Source of the DNA: an uncultured Oscillospiraceae bacterium
GTDB lineage: Bacteria; Bacillota; Clostridia; Oscillospirales; Oscillospiraceae
Assembly: GCA_934597175.1 (NCBI GenBank)
Contig: CAKTQR010000005.1
Span: 1-64,000 of the forward strand
Direction: 5' to 3'
DNA: 64,000 nucleotides
The position numbers were made by a program, and so were the translations under genes. Under the pieces are notes generated by a model that ran no database searches, had not been told where the DNA came from, and saw only the letters and a list, made by a program, of their open reading frames with translations. Positions 6,754 to 13,548 of the stretch are shown in pieces; position 1 is the stretch's first letter; each line of letters opens with the position of its first letter.

Positions 6754-7188
6754 TTAAAATTGTTTGACATTGACCGCCGCATGCCGCATCAGCGCATTTC
6801 TCGCCGCCGCAAAATTTGCGCAGTGGCGGGGCACGGAAAATTTGCGCCCGTCGGCGAACTTCAGCTCAAGCTCCGACGATTTGCCTGCCCGATACTCGGT
6901 CGCCGCCGCTATCTCGCCGTAGCCGTATGTCCTCGTGCGGAAAAGCCGCCGAACGGTGAGCGATCTTGCGCCGAACTCCGCCTTCCAACGGGCAAAATAT
7001 AGGCCGAGCAGCCAAGCCGGCACTGCCGGCACGACTGAAAACGGCGTGAAGCCCTCGGCCGCCCAACACAGCAGCACCAGCATCATTGCTCCGGCGGCGA
7101 AAAAGCACGCCGCCAGCCCCCACGGCTGCCGGACGCAGACGGTCGACTTACTTGGTCTTGCGGTTGATCTCACGAATGTTGACGGCAA
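6754..7188 (-). CDS. Membrane protein with PH-like domain, unknown function
   Basis: A 144-residue protein with two hydrophobic segments (about residues 23-45 and 50-66) and a C-terminal beta-rich part (GARSLTVRRLFRTRTYGYGE and KFADGRKFSVPRHCAN). The layout resembles the membrane protein at 5787-6302. The start is uncertain: the ATG at 7188 lies 41 bases inside the upstream gene and has no clear ribosome-binding site, and a GTG at 7173 or an internal ATG is possible. Overlap with 7148-7600 implies one transcript. Confidence 0.6.
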   Translation of the reverse strand: MPSTFVRSTARPSKSTVCVRQPWGLAACFFAAGAMMLVLLCWAAEGFTPFSVVPAVPAWLLGLYFARWKAEFGARSLTVRRLFRTRTYGYGEIAAATEYRAGKSSELELKFADGRKFSVPRHCANFAAARNALMRHAAVNVKQF

Positions 7189-7600
7189 TGTCGCCGATTG
7201 CGGCGATGAGCAGACAGAAGATGTATGTGCCGAACACGCCGGCGGCCGTGGTGAGGATGAACGACAGAACGCTGGAGTCGCCCGTCATGTCGGCGACAGC
7301 CCCTGCGGAGAAGCCTGCGATGACCGAAAATATGCAGCCGATGATGAACAGCACCGTGACGATGCTTTTTATCTTGCTGCCGGGGTCGTCGAACATGCCG
7401 GAGCTTTCGCCTTTTTTGGCCTTGGGCTTATTGTTCAGCTGCTCGATGTCGCTGTAGTACAGCCCGTCTTTTTCAAAGATCTTGCCCTGCTCGAGGAAGG
7501 TCTCGAACTCGTCGTCCTCGACCGTCGTGTACCAGCCGCCGCCGTCCCTGATCGGGTAGCCGGGCAGGTACTCGTCCCGTGTCGAATATACCTTTTTCAT
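7148..7600 (-). CDS. Membrane protein of unknown function
   Basis: A 150-residue protein. The N-terminal 75 residues are soluble, rich in acidic and aromatic residues (DEYLPGYPIRDGGGWYTTVE), and contain a Lys-rich linker. Two hydrophobic segments follow at about 80-104 and 112-138, and a basic tail ends in NRKTK. GGAGGTG seven bases before the ATG at 7600 fixes the start. A promoter with a palindrome over its -35 box lies at 7632-7659. It is followed by the overlapping membrane gene at 6754-7188. I do not recognise the family. Confidence 0.7.
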   Translation of the reverse strand: MKKVYSTRDEYLPGYPIRDGGGWYTTVEDDEFETFLEQGKIFEKDGLYYSDIEQLNNKPKAKKGESSGMFDDPGSKIKSIVTVLFIIGCIFSVIAGFSAGAVADMTGDSSVLSFILTTAAGVFGTYIFCLLIAAIGDIAVNIREINRKTK

Positions 7601-7631
7601 GCGTCGCACCTCCATGATATTTGGTACTTTG

Positions 7632-7659
7632 ATTGTACTATATCTGACAATTATGTCAA
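7632..7659 (-). promoter_or_regulatory. Promoter with palindrome over the -35 box
   Basis: On the minus strand TTGACA (7659-7654) and TACAAT (7637-7632) are 16 bases apart. The dyad TGACA-N4-TGTCA (7645-7658) overlaps the -35 box and could be a repressor site. Confidence 0.7.
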
Positions 7660-7714
7660 GAGGCTAACACGCCATCTGTCTGATTATACACCCCGCCCAC
7701 GAAAATCCCACACA

Positions 7715-7815
7715 TTCAATACGCATTAAGATTTAGCTAATCGTTCTTGCGACAGCCCGACCGGTAGGCTTCGCAGTTGCCTAATCGGCGCTCGCAGTTA
7801 AACGGGCAAAACACA
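7715..7815. repeat. Intergenic repeat family A, partial copy 3
   Basis: This copy has the TTCAATACGCATTAAGA start, the CAGCCCGACCGGTAGG core (7753-7768) and a degenerate remainder with CTAATCGGCGCTCGCAGTT. The 330-bp gap it sits in (7601-7933) otherwise holds only promoters; 7816-7880 shows nothing recognisable. Confidence 0.6.
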
Positions 7816-7884
7816 ACGACGACATCCAAAACAGCGCTTTTGCAGAAATTCCCCGAAGCCAGACTATATATGCAAGGTTTCAAC

Positions 7885-7913
7885 TTGTAATTGCGGTGCG
7901 GACAAAGTACACT
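7885..7913 (+). promoter_or_regulatory. Promoter of the gene at 7934 (twin 1)
   Basis: TTGTAA (7885-7890) and TACACT (7908-7913) are 17 bases apart. The stretch is almost identical to the promoter of the next gene at 8347-8375, including the spacer TTGCGGTGCG. Confidence 0.65.
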
Positions 7914-7933
7914 TGAAAATGAGGTGAGTGAAA

Positions 7934-8332
7934 GTGTTTGAAAATTTTCAAGATACGGAAATTATCGATATTGCTGCGTTCGGAGCGGACGAGTATGATT
8001 ACTCGCCAAACCTTTTGGGGTTTGGGCTAAGCGTCGGCGAGACCGGCTACATGGAGATGGTTTGTTCCTGCGGCAGCCTCTACTTTTCGACCGACGGGAT
8101 CGGAACGGAGAAGCCTTTCCGACCGATGGCTCGCAGGCTCTCAATTGATGCTCTCGACACTTGCTTGATCGGTCAAAAGGTGGAGTGCATAACAAAAGAG
8201 GGCGGTGAGTATACAATTCAGCTTTACGGGTGTTATCCGATCATCTGCTCGTTGGAGAAAAACGAAGGGCACTGCGACAGAGACTATTTTAGCTTGGATG
8301 TGTTCGAGCCGGATGCCCGGTTGGTGAAATAG
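7934..8332 (+). CDS. Hypothetical protein
   Basis: A 132-residue soluble, acidic protein that I do not recognise. It has no signal peptide or membrane segment. Visible points are a CSCG motif near residue 46 and aromatic, beta-rich composition (YDYSPNLLGFGLSVGETGYM). The start is taken as GTG 7934, because GAGGTG sits seven bases before it; a GTG at 7928 is too close to that signal. It has its own promoter, almost identical to that of the carbonic anhydrase gene that follows 62 bases later. Confidence 0.6.
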   Translation: MFENFQDTEIIDIAAFGADEYDYSPNLLGFGLSVGETGYMEMVCSCGSLYFSTDGIGTEKPFRPMARRLSIDALDTCLIGQKVECITKEGGEYTIQLYGCYPIICSLEKNEGHCDRDYFSLDVFEPDARLVK

Positions 8333-8346
8333 CTCAGCATTTCGGC

Positions 8347-8375
8347 TTGTAATTGCGGTGCGAAGAAAGTATACT
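8347..8375 (+). promoter_or_regulatory. Promoter of the carbonic anhydrase gene (twin 2)
   Basis: TTGTAA (8347-8352), a 17-base spacer and TATACT (8370-8375). It begins a few bases after the preceding stop codon and duplicates the promoter at 7885-7913. Confidence 0.75.
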
Positions 8376-8394
8376 TGTGCTCAGAGGTGATATT

Positions 8395-8949
8395 ATGATT
8401 ACAGCGCAGGAAGCGTTAGACAGGCTCATGGAGGGCAACAAAAAATTCCTCAGCGCCGAGGTGGGGTGCGGGGATGTTTCCCTGGCAAGCCGGATGCGGA
8501 CATGCTCGCAGGGGCAGCGGCCGTATGCGATAATCATTGCGTGCTCGGACTCCCGTGTCATTCCCGAGAGCATTTTCTCCGCCGGTATCGGCGAGCTGTT
8601 CGTGATACGAGTTGCGGGCAATGTGATCGATAACCACCAGCTCGGCAGCATCGAGTACGCCGCAGAGCACCTCGGCTGCAAGCTCATCATGGTGCTCGGT
8701 CACGATCACTGCGGAGCGGTCGATGCGGCGATAAACCACGACCCGGACGGCTACATCAAATTCATCACCGATGAGATACGCATCGCAATCGGCGACGAGA
8801 CCGACGACTACGCCGCCTGCTGTTTAAATGTAAAGCACAGCATCGAAATGATAGAAAGCAGCATCGAGATACGCCAGGAGGAAGCCCACGGCCTGAAGGT
8901 CGTCGGCGCACTCTACCACCTGTCCGACGGCAGCGTCGAACTTCTTTGA
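8395..8949 (+). CDS. Beta-class carbonic anhydrase
   Basis: A 184-residue enzyme that interconverts carbon dioxide and bicarbonate in the cytoplasm. The zinc site is clear: C50 and D52 in CSDSR with R54, then H103 and C106 in GHDHCGA. Length and the RVAGNVIDNHQLGSIEYA segment fit the short clostridial beta class. GAGGTGA five bases before the ATG at 8395 sets the start. It has its own promoter and a strong terminator and appears monocistronic. Confidence 0.92.
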   Translation: MITAQEALDRLMEGNKKFLSAEVGCGDVSLASRMRTCSQGQRPYAIIIACSDSRVIPESIFSAGIGELFVIRVAGNVIDNHQLGSIEYAAEHLGCKLIMVLGHDHCGAVDAAINHDPDGYIKFITDEIRIAIGDETDDYAACCLNVKHSIEMIESSIEIRQEEAHGLKVVGALYHLSDGSVELL

Positions 8950-8950
8950 T

Positions 8951-8991
8951 ACGCAAAACCTCCCATTCAAGCGAACGGGAGGTTTTTGCGT
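8951..8991. terminator. Terminator after the carbonic anhydrase gene
   Basis: ACGCAAAACCTCCC (8951-8964) pairs with GGGAGGTTTTTGCGT (8977-8991). It also lies at the 3' end of the convergent MerR remnant. Confidence 0.85.
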
Positions 8992-9240
8992 TATTTATCA
9001 ACAGATATCAAATTACTCTCATACGGGCGCTTGCCGGCGAGGACATCGTCGTAGAAATTTTGCTTCCAATCGATGTAGGCGATGCTCTCCTGAAGCTCCT
9101 GCACGGCGGCGTACAGGGTCTCCTGCTTTTTGACGAGCGTTTCCTTGCGTTGTGGGATGGTGCTTTCGCCCTGAAGGCACAGGTCGAGATACTCCTTCAT
9201 CTCCTGTATGCTCATGCCGCATTTTTTGAGGCAGATCATC
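8991..9240 (-). pseudogene. MerR-family regulator, 3' remnant
   Basis: Only the C-terminal 80 or so residues remain: CLKKCGMSIQEMKEYLDLC followed by the coiled dimerisation helix (KETLVKKQETLYAAVQELQE) and the end FYDDVLAGKRPYESNLI. This matches the second half of MerR-type regulators. The winged-helix N-terminus is missing: upstream of about position 9240 the sequence becomes the coding strand of an aldo/keto reductase on the other strand. The fragment cannot encode a DNA-binding regulator. Confidence 0.8.
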
Positions 9241-9456
9241 CTGCGCTGGCACATCCAGGCGGGCAACATCGTCATCCCGGGCTCGAAGAATCCCGAGCAT
9301 ATCAAGTCGAACTTCGACCTTTATGACTTCGAGCTGACCGCAGACGAGATGGCGGGCATCGCCGCTGTTAACCAAAACAAGCGCTACTACACCAGCACCC
9401 CCGAGCTGCTCAAAAAGTACGCCGAAATGATTCCCGCCGTCGACGAGCAGAAGTAA
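9241..9456 (+). pseudogene. Aldo/keto reductase, 3' remnant
   Basis: The last 72 residues of an aldo/keto reductase remain, beginning at LRWHIQAGNIVIPGSKNPEH, the NADPH-phosphate-binding loop of that family, and ending AEMIPAVDEQK. About 200 N-terminal residues with the catalytic Asp, Tyr, Lys and His are gone. No ribosome-binding site precedes the fragment. It abuts the MerR remnant on the opposite strand, as expected if a divergent MerR/reductase pair lost both 5' ends in one deletion. Confidence 0.85.
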
Positions 9457-9466
9457 ATTTAACACA

Positions 9467-9502
9467 AAAACCCCCGTTACTTGTGAAAGTAACGGGGGTT
9501 TT
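9467..9502. terminator. Terminator after the reductase remnant
   Basis: A perfect 16-bp stem, AAAACCCCCGTTACTT with AAGTAACGGGGGTTTT, and a GTGA loop. It still serves the convergent LysR gene at 9567. Confidence 0.9.
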
Positions 9503-9566
9503 GTCGTTTTAAAAGCAAAATTCGATGCAAAAAATCTATGGAAGCATCGGTTTTTGCTATATTTAT

Positions 9567-10454
9567 CTATTGCTGCGTCTCGCTCTGCGACAGGACGAAG
9601 CGCTTGAACGCCTCCGCTGCCGGGGACAATGTCATCGTCGGATCGGTCACGAGATAGAACATGCGATTGGGCACGGGGTGCGATATCTGCAATATCTTCA
9701 CATTCAGCCGCAGCAGCATCTCCATGTACGGCACGATCGACACGCCGAAGCCCTGTGCGACGAGCCCGGCGATGACCTGATCCTCCTGTATCTCGTATGC
9801 GACCTTGGGTGCGGCGTTTATCTGCGAGAACATGTCGTTGATAACATGCCGCAGGCCCGAGCCGGGGGCGTACTGGATAAACGGGTCGTCGAGCACCTGT
9901 GAAAGCTCCGCCGTGTGCCGATCCGCAAGGCGGTGGTCGGGCGGAACGATGAGCACGAGATCCTGCTTCTTGACGGGTACGGATTCGAATTTATACGCCT
10001 CGGGGGCTTTGGAACTGAGCACAATGTCCAATTCATGGCGCTGAAGCTTGTGCATAATGTCCGAAGTCACGCCGGTGAAGAAGGTGAAGTCGACCTCCTT
10101 GTCCTCGTTCTGCCGCTTGAAGCTGGCGGCGAGCGTCGGGACATATTCCACGCCCAGCGTGCGCAAAAGACCGAGCCGCACAACGCCGTTTCCCTCGGCG
10201 ATGCGGTGCAGATAATCGACCGATGCGTCGAGTATCTCCAACGACTGGCGCACCTGCTTGAGAAACTCCTCGCCGTACTGCGTGAGCTCCACATTGCGGC
10301 CGCTTTTTTCAAACAGCGGCACGCCCAGCTCCTGCTCGAGCTGGCTTATGGCGTGGCTCAGGCTCGGCTGGGATATGTACATCTGCTCGGCGGCCTTGGT
10401 GTAGTGCCGTGTCTCCGCCAAGCGGACAAAGTACCTCAAATGCGATAAATTCAT
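9567..10454 (-). CDS. LysR-family regulator of the shikimate-type operon
   Basis: A 295-residue LysR-type regulator. The winged HTH is at residues 1-60 (LRYFVRLAETRHYTKAAEQM and SQPSLSHAISQLEQELGVPL), then a linker helix and a two-lobed effector domain (VRLGLLRTLG to IVPYMEMLLRL). The start at 10454 has GAGGAGGAG upstream. It is divergent from a four-gene operon starting at 10600. By analogy with the shikimate-responsive QuiR regulator of Listeria, which I recall sits beside a similar gene set, it probably activates that operon when shikimate or a related acid is present. The effector itself is not visible in the sequence. Confidence 0.88.
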   Translation of the reverse strand: MNLSHLRYFVRLAETRHYTKAAEQMYISQPSLSHAISQLEQELGVPLFEKSGRNVELTQYGEEFLKQVRQSLEILDASVDYLHRIAEGNGVVRLGLLRTLGVEYVPTLAASFKRQNEDKEVDFTFFTGVTSDIMHKLQRHELDIVLSSKAPEAYKFESVPVKKQDLVLIVPPDHRLADRHTAELSQVLDDPFIQYAPGSGLRHVINDMFSQINAAPKVAYEIQEDQVIAGLVAQGFGVSIVPYMEMLLRLNVKILQISHPVPNRMFYLVTDPTMTLSPAAEAFKRFVLSQSETQQ

Positions 10455-10532
10455 CGTGCTGCTCCTCCTCCCAACGCCTATATTATGGCACAAATGATAG
10501 AAAAAATCTATAATTTTATTAATTTAATTTAT

Positions 10533-10561
10533 TTGTTAAATAATAAGCGACATGATATGGT
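10533..10561 (+). promoter_or_regulatory. Promoter of the shikimate-type operon
   Basis: TTGTTA (10533-10538), 17 bases, TATGGT (10556-10561). The AT-rich, partly dyadic stretch just upstream (10505-10545) in the 145-bp divergent gap is the expected place for LysR binding, but no exact site is claimed. Confidence 0.55.
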
Positions 10562-10599
10562 TAAACCAGTCAAAATCGAAAAACGGAAAGGAGAACACA

Positions 10600-11820
10600 A
10601 TGAGCCAAAAACGCTATTACCCGACAGCACTTGCACTATACATTACATATTTCGTGCTCGGCATTTCTTCATCGGTCATGGGGCACTACAAGCAGGAGTT
10701 TGCGGCGCTCTGGGGCGCAGTCCCGGGAGCGGACGGGCTGTACGACATATCCTCGGTCGTCGCCGTCATCGCCGCCATCGGTCTGGGCAGGCTCATCGCC
10801 TTCCCCGTGGCAGGTCCGCTCTCGGATAAGCTCGGCAGGAAGCTCTCGGCGCTCATCGGCTGTGCGCTGTACGCCGTGTTCTTCGCCGGCATCACATACA
10901 CGGGCAATTTGTATTGGGGCTACGCCCTCGCCGTCGTCAGCGGCATGGGAAACTCCTTCCTCGACACGAGCATCACCCCCTCGTGCATGGAGATTTTCAA
11001 GGAAAAGGGCACGATAGCAAATGTCTTCACCAAGCTTGCGATATCCCTGTCGCAGTTTCTGCTCCCCTTTGCGATAATCGCCGTCGACCGAGGCGGCCTG
11101 CCGTTCAACACCGTGTTTCTCGCTGCGGCAGCCATCATTATAATAGACGGCATTGCGATCATCTTCCTGCCGTTTCCCAAGCGTGAGCAGCCGGAGGCAA
11201 AGCAGACCGGCAAAAAGGAGAAGATGCGCTTCACCCCGTCGGCAGCCATCCTCGTTGCGCTCGGCTTCACGACCTCGACGACCTTTATGCTGTGGATGAA
11301 CTGCAATCAGGAGCTCGGCGCGCTTTACGGGCTTGCAAACCCGAGCATGATACAGACCTGGTACTCGCTCGGCATCGTGGCAGCCCTGTTTGTGAACGCC
11401 GCACTTTTAAATAAGGGCATCAAGCCAGCCAAGATCCTCGTCGTTTTCCCGTGCTGCGCATTTGCCACGCTCGCCGTGGTCTACCTCGTGCAGCTGCCGG
11501 CCATCTGCCTTGTTGGCGGCTTTCTCATCGGATTTTTCGCAGCGGGCGGCGTTTTGCAGCTCGTGACCTCGGTCGCAAACGAAATGTTCCCGAAAAACCG
11601 AGGCGTCATCACTTCGATAGTCATGATATCGTCCTCGGTCGCAAACTACGCCGTACTGAACGCCGCCAGCCTCATCACCCGAGTCTCCGGCGTGAACGGT
11701 CCACGGTATGTGCTTTTGTTTAACATGGCGGTGACCCTTATCGGCATCGTTTTGGCAGTTATCCTTAACAAGCGTATAGACATTGACACTGCGGCTCACG
11801 CAGAGCCTGCCGCAGAATAA
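10600..11820 (+). CDS. MFS transporter, probably for shikimate/quinate-type acids
   Basis: A 406-residue major facilitator with about twelve hydrophobic segments, two bundles of six, and a charged loop (KREQPEAKQTGKKEKM) in the middle. The loop-2/3 signature is seen as GPLSDKLGRK near residue 85. The start at 10600 has AAAGGAGAA upstream. It leads an operon with a TIM-barrel enzyme (16-bp gap), shikimate dehydrogenase and a flavoenzyme, so import of shikimate, quinate or a close relative is the likely role. The substrate is inferred from the neighbours only. Confidence 0.85.
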   Translation: MSQKRYYPTALALYITYFVLGISSSVMGHYKQEFAALWGAVPGADGLYDISSVVAVIAAIGLGRLIAFPVAGPLSDKLGRKLSALIGCALYAVFFAGITYTGNLYWGYALAVVSGMGNSFLDTSITPSCMEIFKEKGTIANVFTKLAISLSQFLLPFAIIAVDRGGLPFNTVFLAAAAIIIIDGIAIIFLPFPKREQPEAKQTGKKEKMRFTPSAAILVALGFTTSTTFMLWMNCNQELGALYGLANPSMIQTWYSLGIVAALFVNAALLNKGIKPAKILVVFPCCAFATLAVVYLVQLPAICLVGGFLIGFFAAGGVLQLVTSVANEMFPKNRGVITSIVMISSSVANYAVLNAASLITRVSGVNGPRYVLLFNMAVTLIGIVLAVILNKRIDIDTAAHAEPAAE

Positions 11821-11836
11821 CAAGGAGGAAAATTAA

Positions 11837-12643
11837 ATGAGCAAACAGCATCCCATCACAGTCAGTTCATGGACACTCGGCGATCAGTGCGGCTTTGAAG
11901 AGCGTGTAAGCGCCGCAAAGGCTGCGGGCTTCGAGGGAATAGGTCTGCGTGCCGAGACCTATGTGGATGCCCTCAACGAAGGCCTTTTTGACAGCGATAT
12001 CCTCGCAATTCTGGACAAATACGACATGCGTGTCACCGAGGTCGAGTACATCGTCCAGTGGGCGGAGGAAAAGCGCTCGTACGAGGAAAAATACAAGGAG
12101 CAGCTGTGCTTCCACATGTGCGAGCTGTTCGGCGTAAGTCACATAAACTGCGGCCTCATGGAAAACTACTCGGTCGAGTGGACGGCGCAGAAGCTCAAGG
12201 AGCTGTGCTCCCGTGCCGGCAAGTACACCATCGGCGTTGAGCCCATGCCCTACAGCGGCCTGTCCGGCTGCGACAACGCAAAGCTCATCCTCGATTCCTG
12301 GCACTGGATAAGAGCCGGTCAGAGCTACGACCCCGAGCTCATGGCGGATATCCCCGCCAACAAGATCGTTGCGATCCAGCTGAACGATGTGCAGGCCCGT
12401 GCCTACGCCGCTGCGATACTGCGTGACGAATCGATGCACGACCGTGCGCTGCCCGGCAAGGGCTACGGCAACTCCGCCGGCTTTGTCGAGATGATAAAGG
12501 CCAAGGGCGTATCGCCCGCCGTCGTCGGCGTTGAGGTCATAAACGACGAGATACTGGCTACCGGCGTGCCCGAGGCCGCCAAAGTAAATTTCAGCGCCGT
12601 GTCGGAGCTTCTCAGCAAAACCTGGCCCGAGATGTGCCGCTGA
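11837..12643 (+). CDS. TIM-barrel sugar isomerase/dehydroshikimate dehydratase-like enzyme
   Basis: A 268-residue AP-endonuclease-2-type TIM barrel. Candidate divalent-metal ligands are E135 (GVEPMPYSG), D153 and H156 (LDSWHW), Q181 (IQLNDVQ) and E233 (VGVEVIND), the usual pattern of sugar-phosphate isomerases and 3-dehydroshikimate dehydratases. AAGGAGG precedes the start. Placed between a transporter and shikimate dehydrogenase, it most likely acts on dehydroshikimate, giving protocatechuate, or on a related ring acid. An epimerase function cannot be excluded from sequence alone. Confidence 0.75.
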   Translation: MSKQHPITVSSWTLGDQCGFEERVSAAKAAGFEGIGLRAETYVDALNEGLFDSDILAILDKYDMRVTEVEYIVQWAEEKRSYEEKYKEQLCFHMCELFGVSHINCGLMENYSVEWTAQKLKELCSRAGKYTIGVEPMPYSGLSGCDNAKLILDSWHWIRAGQSYDPELMADIPANKIVAIQLNDVQARAYAAAILRDESMHDRALPGKGYGNSAGFVEMIKAKGVSPAVVGVEVINDEILATGVPEAAKVNFSAVSELLSKTWPEMCR

Positions 12644-12657
12644 CAGGAGGTTTAACC

Positions 12658-13530
12658 ATGGAACACAGAATTGACGGACATACAAAGCTTTTCTGCCTTA
12701 TCGGCTCGCCCGTAGGGCACTCCGGCTCACCTGCAATGTACAACTACAGCTTTGATAAGCTGGGTCTTAATAACGCATATCTTGCCTTTGATATCCCGCT
12801 TGAGAATGTCGAGCAGGCGGTGAAGGCGCTGCGCCTTATGAAGGTCGGCGGCTTTAACATCACCATGCCCGACAAGACCGCCGTTTGCGATTACCTCGAT
12901 GAGCTTTCCCCGGCAGCAAAGCTCATCGGTGCGTGCAACACCGTCACCGCCGACGAGACCGGCAAGCTCACCGGTCACAACACCGACGGCGTCGGCTTCG
13001 TGCGCAACCTCGAAAAGCACGGCGTTTCCGTCAAGGGCAAAAGCATAGTCGTTCTGGGCGCAGGCGGTGCTGCGACCGCACTGAGTATTCAGGCAGCCCT
13101 CGACGGCGCAAAAAAGCTCGTCATCCTAAACCGCAAGAGCTCCAAGGGCTTTGCAAATGCCGAGCTGACGGTAGAGAAAATTAGGACCAACATCCCCGGC
13201 TGCGAAGCCTCTGCCGACGACCTGAGCGATGCGGAAGCTGTCGCAAGAGCCGTAAAGTCCTGCGATATCCTGGTCAATGCGACCAAGGTGGGCATGGCTC
13301 CCCTCGACGGCGAGACCCTCGTGACCCCCTCCCTTTACCGCCCGGGTCTCGTCGTCGCCGACACCGTCTACAATCCCCGTGAGACACGCATGATAAAGGA
13401 AGCTGCGGCTGCCGGATGCGTCGTCGTCGGCGGCATCGGTATGCTTTTGCAGCAGGGCGTCGAGGCATTCCGCCTGTTCACCGGCATGGAAATGCCCGAG
13501 GACGAGGTCGCCGAGAAGTTCTTCAGCTGA
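12658..13530 (+). CDS. Shikimate dehydrogenase (AroE/YdiB family), catabolic type by context
   Basis: A 290-residue enzyme of the shikimate/quinate dehydrogenase family, which interconverts shikimate and 3-dehydroshikimate with NAD(P). Substrate residues are visible in SPVGHSGSPAMYN (residues 17-29), the catalytic Lys in NITMPDK (K73) and Asp in NTDGVGF (D110). The nucleotide fold begins with VVLGAGGAATA. The start at 12658 has CAGGAGG upstream. In an inducible operon with a transporter and a LysR regulator, the direction is probably oxidation of imported shikimate rather than aromatic amino acid synthesis. Confidence 0.9.
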   Translation: MEHRIDGHTKLFCLIGSPVGHSGSPAMYNYSFDKLGLNNAYLAFDIPLENVEQAVKALRLMKVGGFNITMPDKTAVCDYLDELSPAAKLIGACNTVTADETGKLTGHNTDGVGFVRNLEKHGVSVKGKSIVVLGAGGAATALSIQAALDGAKKLVILNRKSSKGFANAELTVEKIRTNIPGCEASADDLSDAEAVARAVKSCDILVNATKVGMAPLDGETLVTPSLYRPGLVVADTVYNPRETRMIKEAAAAGCVVVGGIGMLLQQGVEAFRLFTGMEMPEDEVAEKFFS

Positions 13531-13548
13531 AAAACGGAGGTGCGAAAA

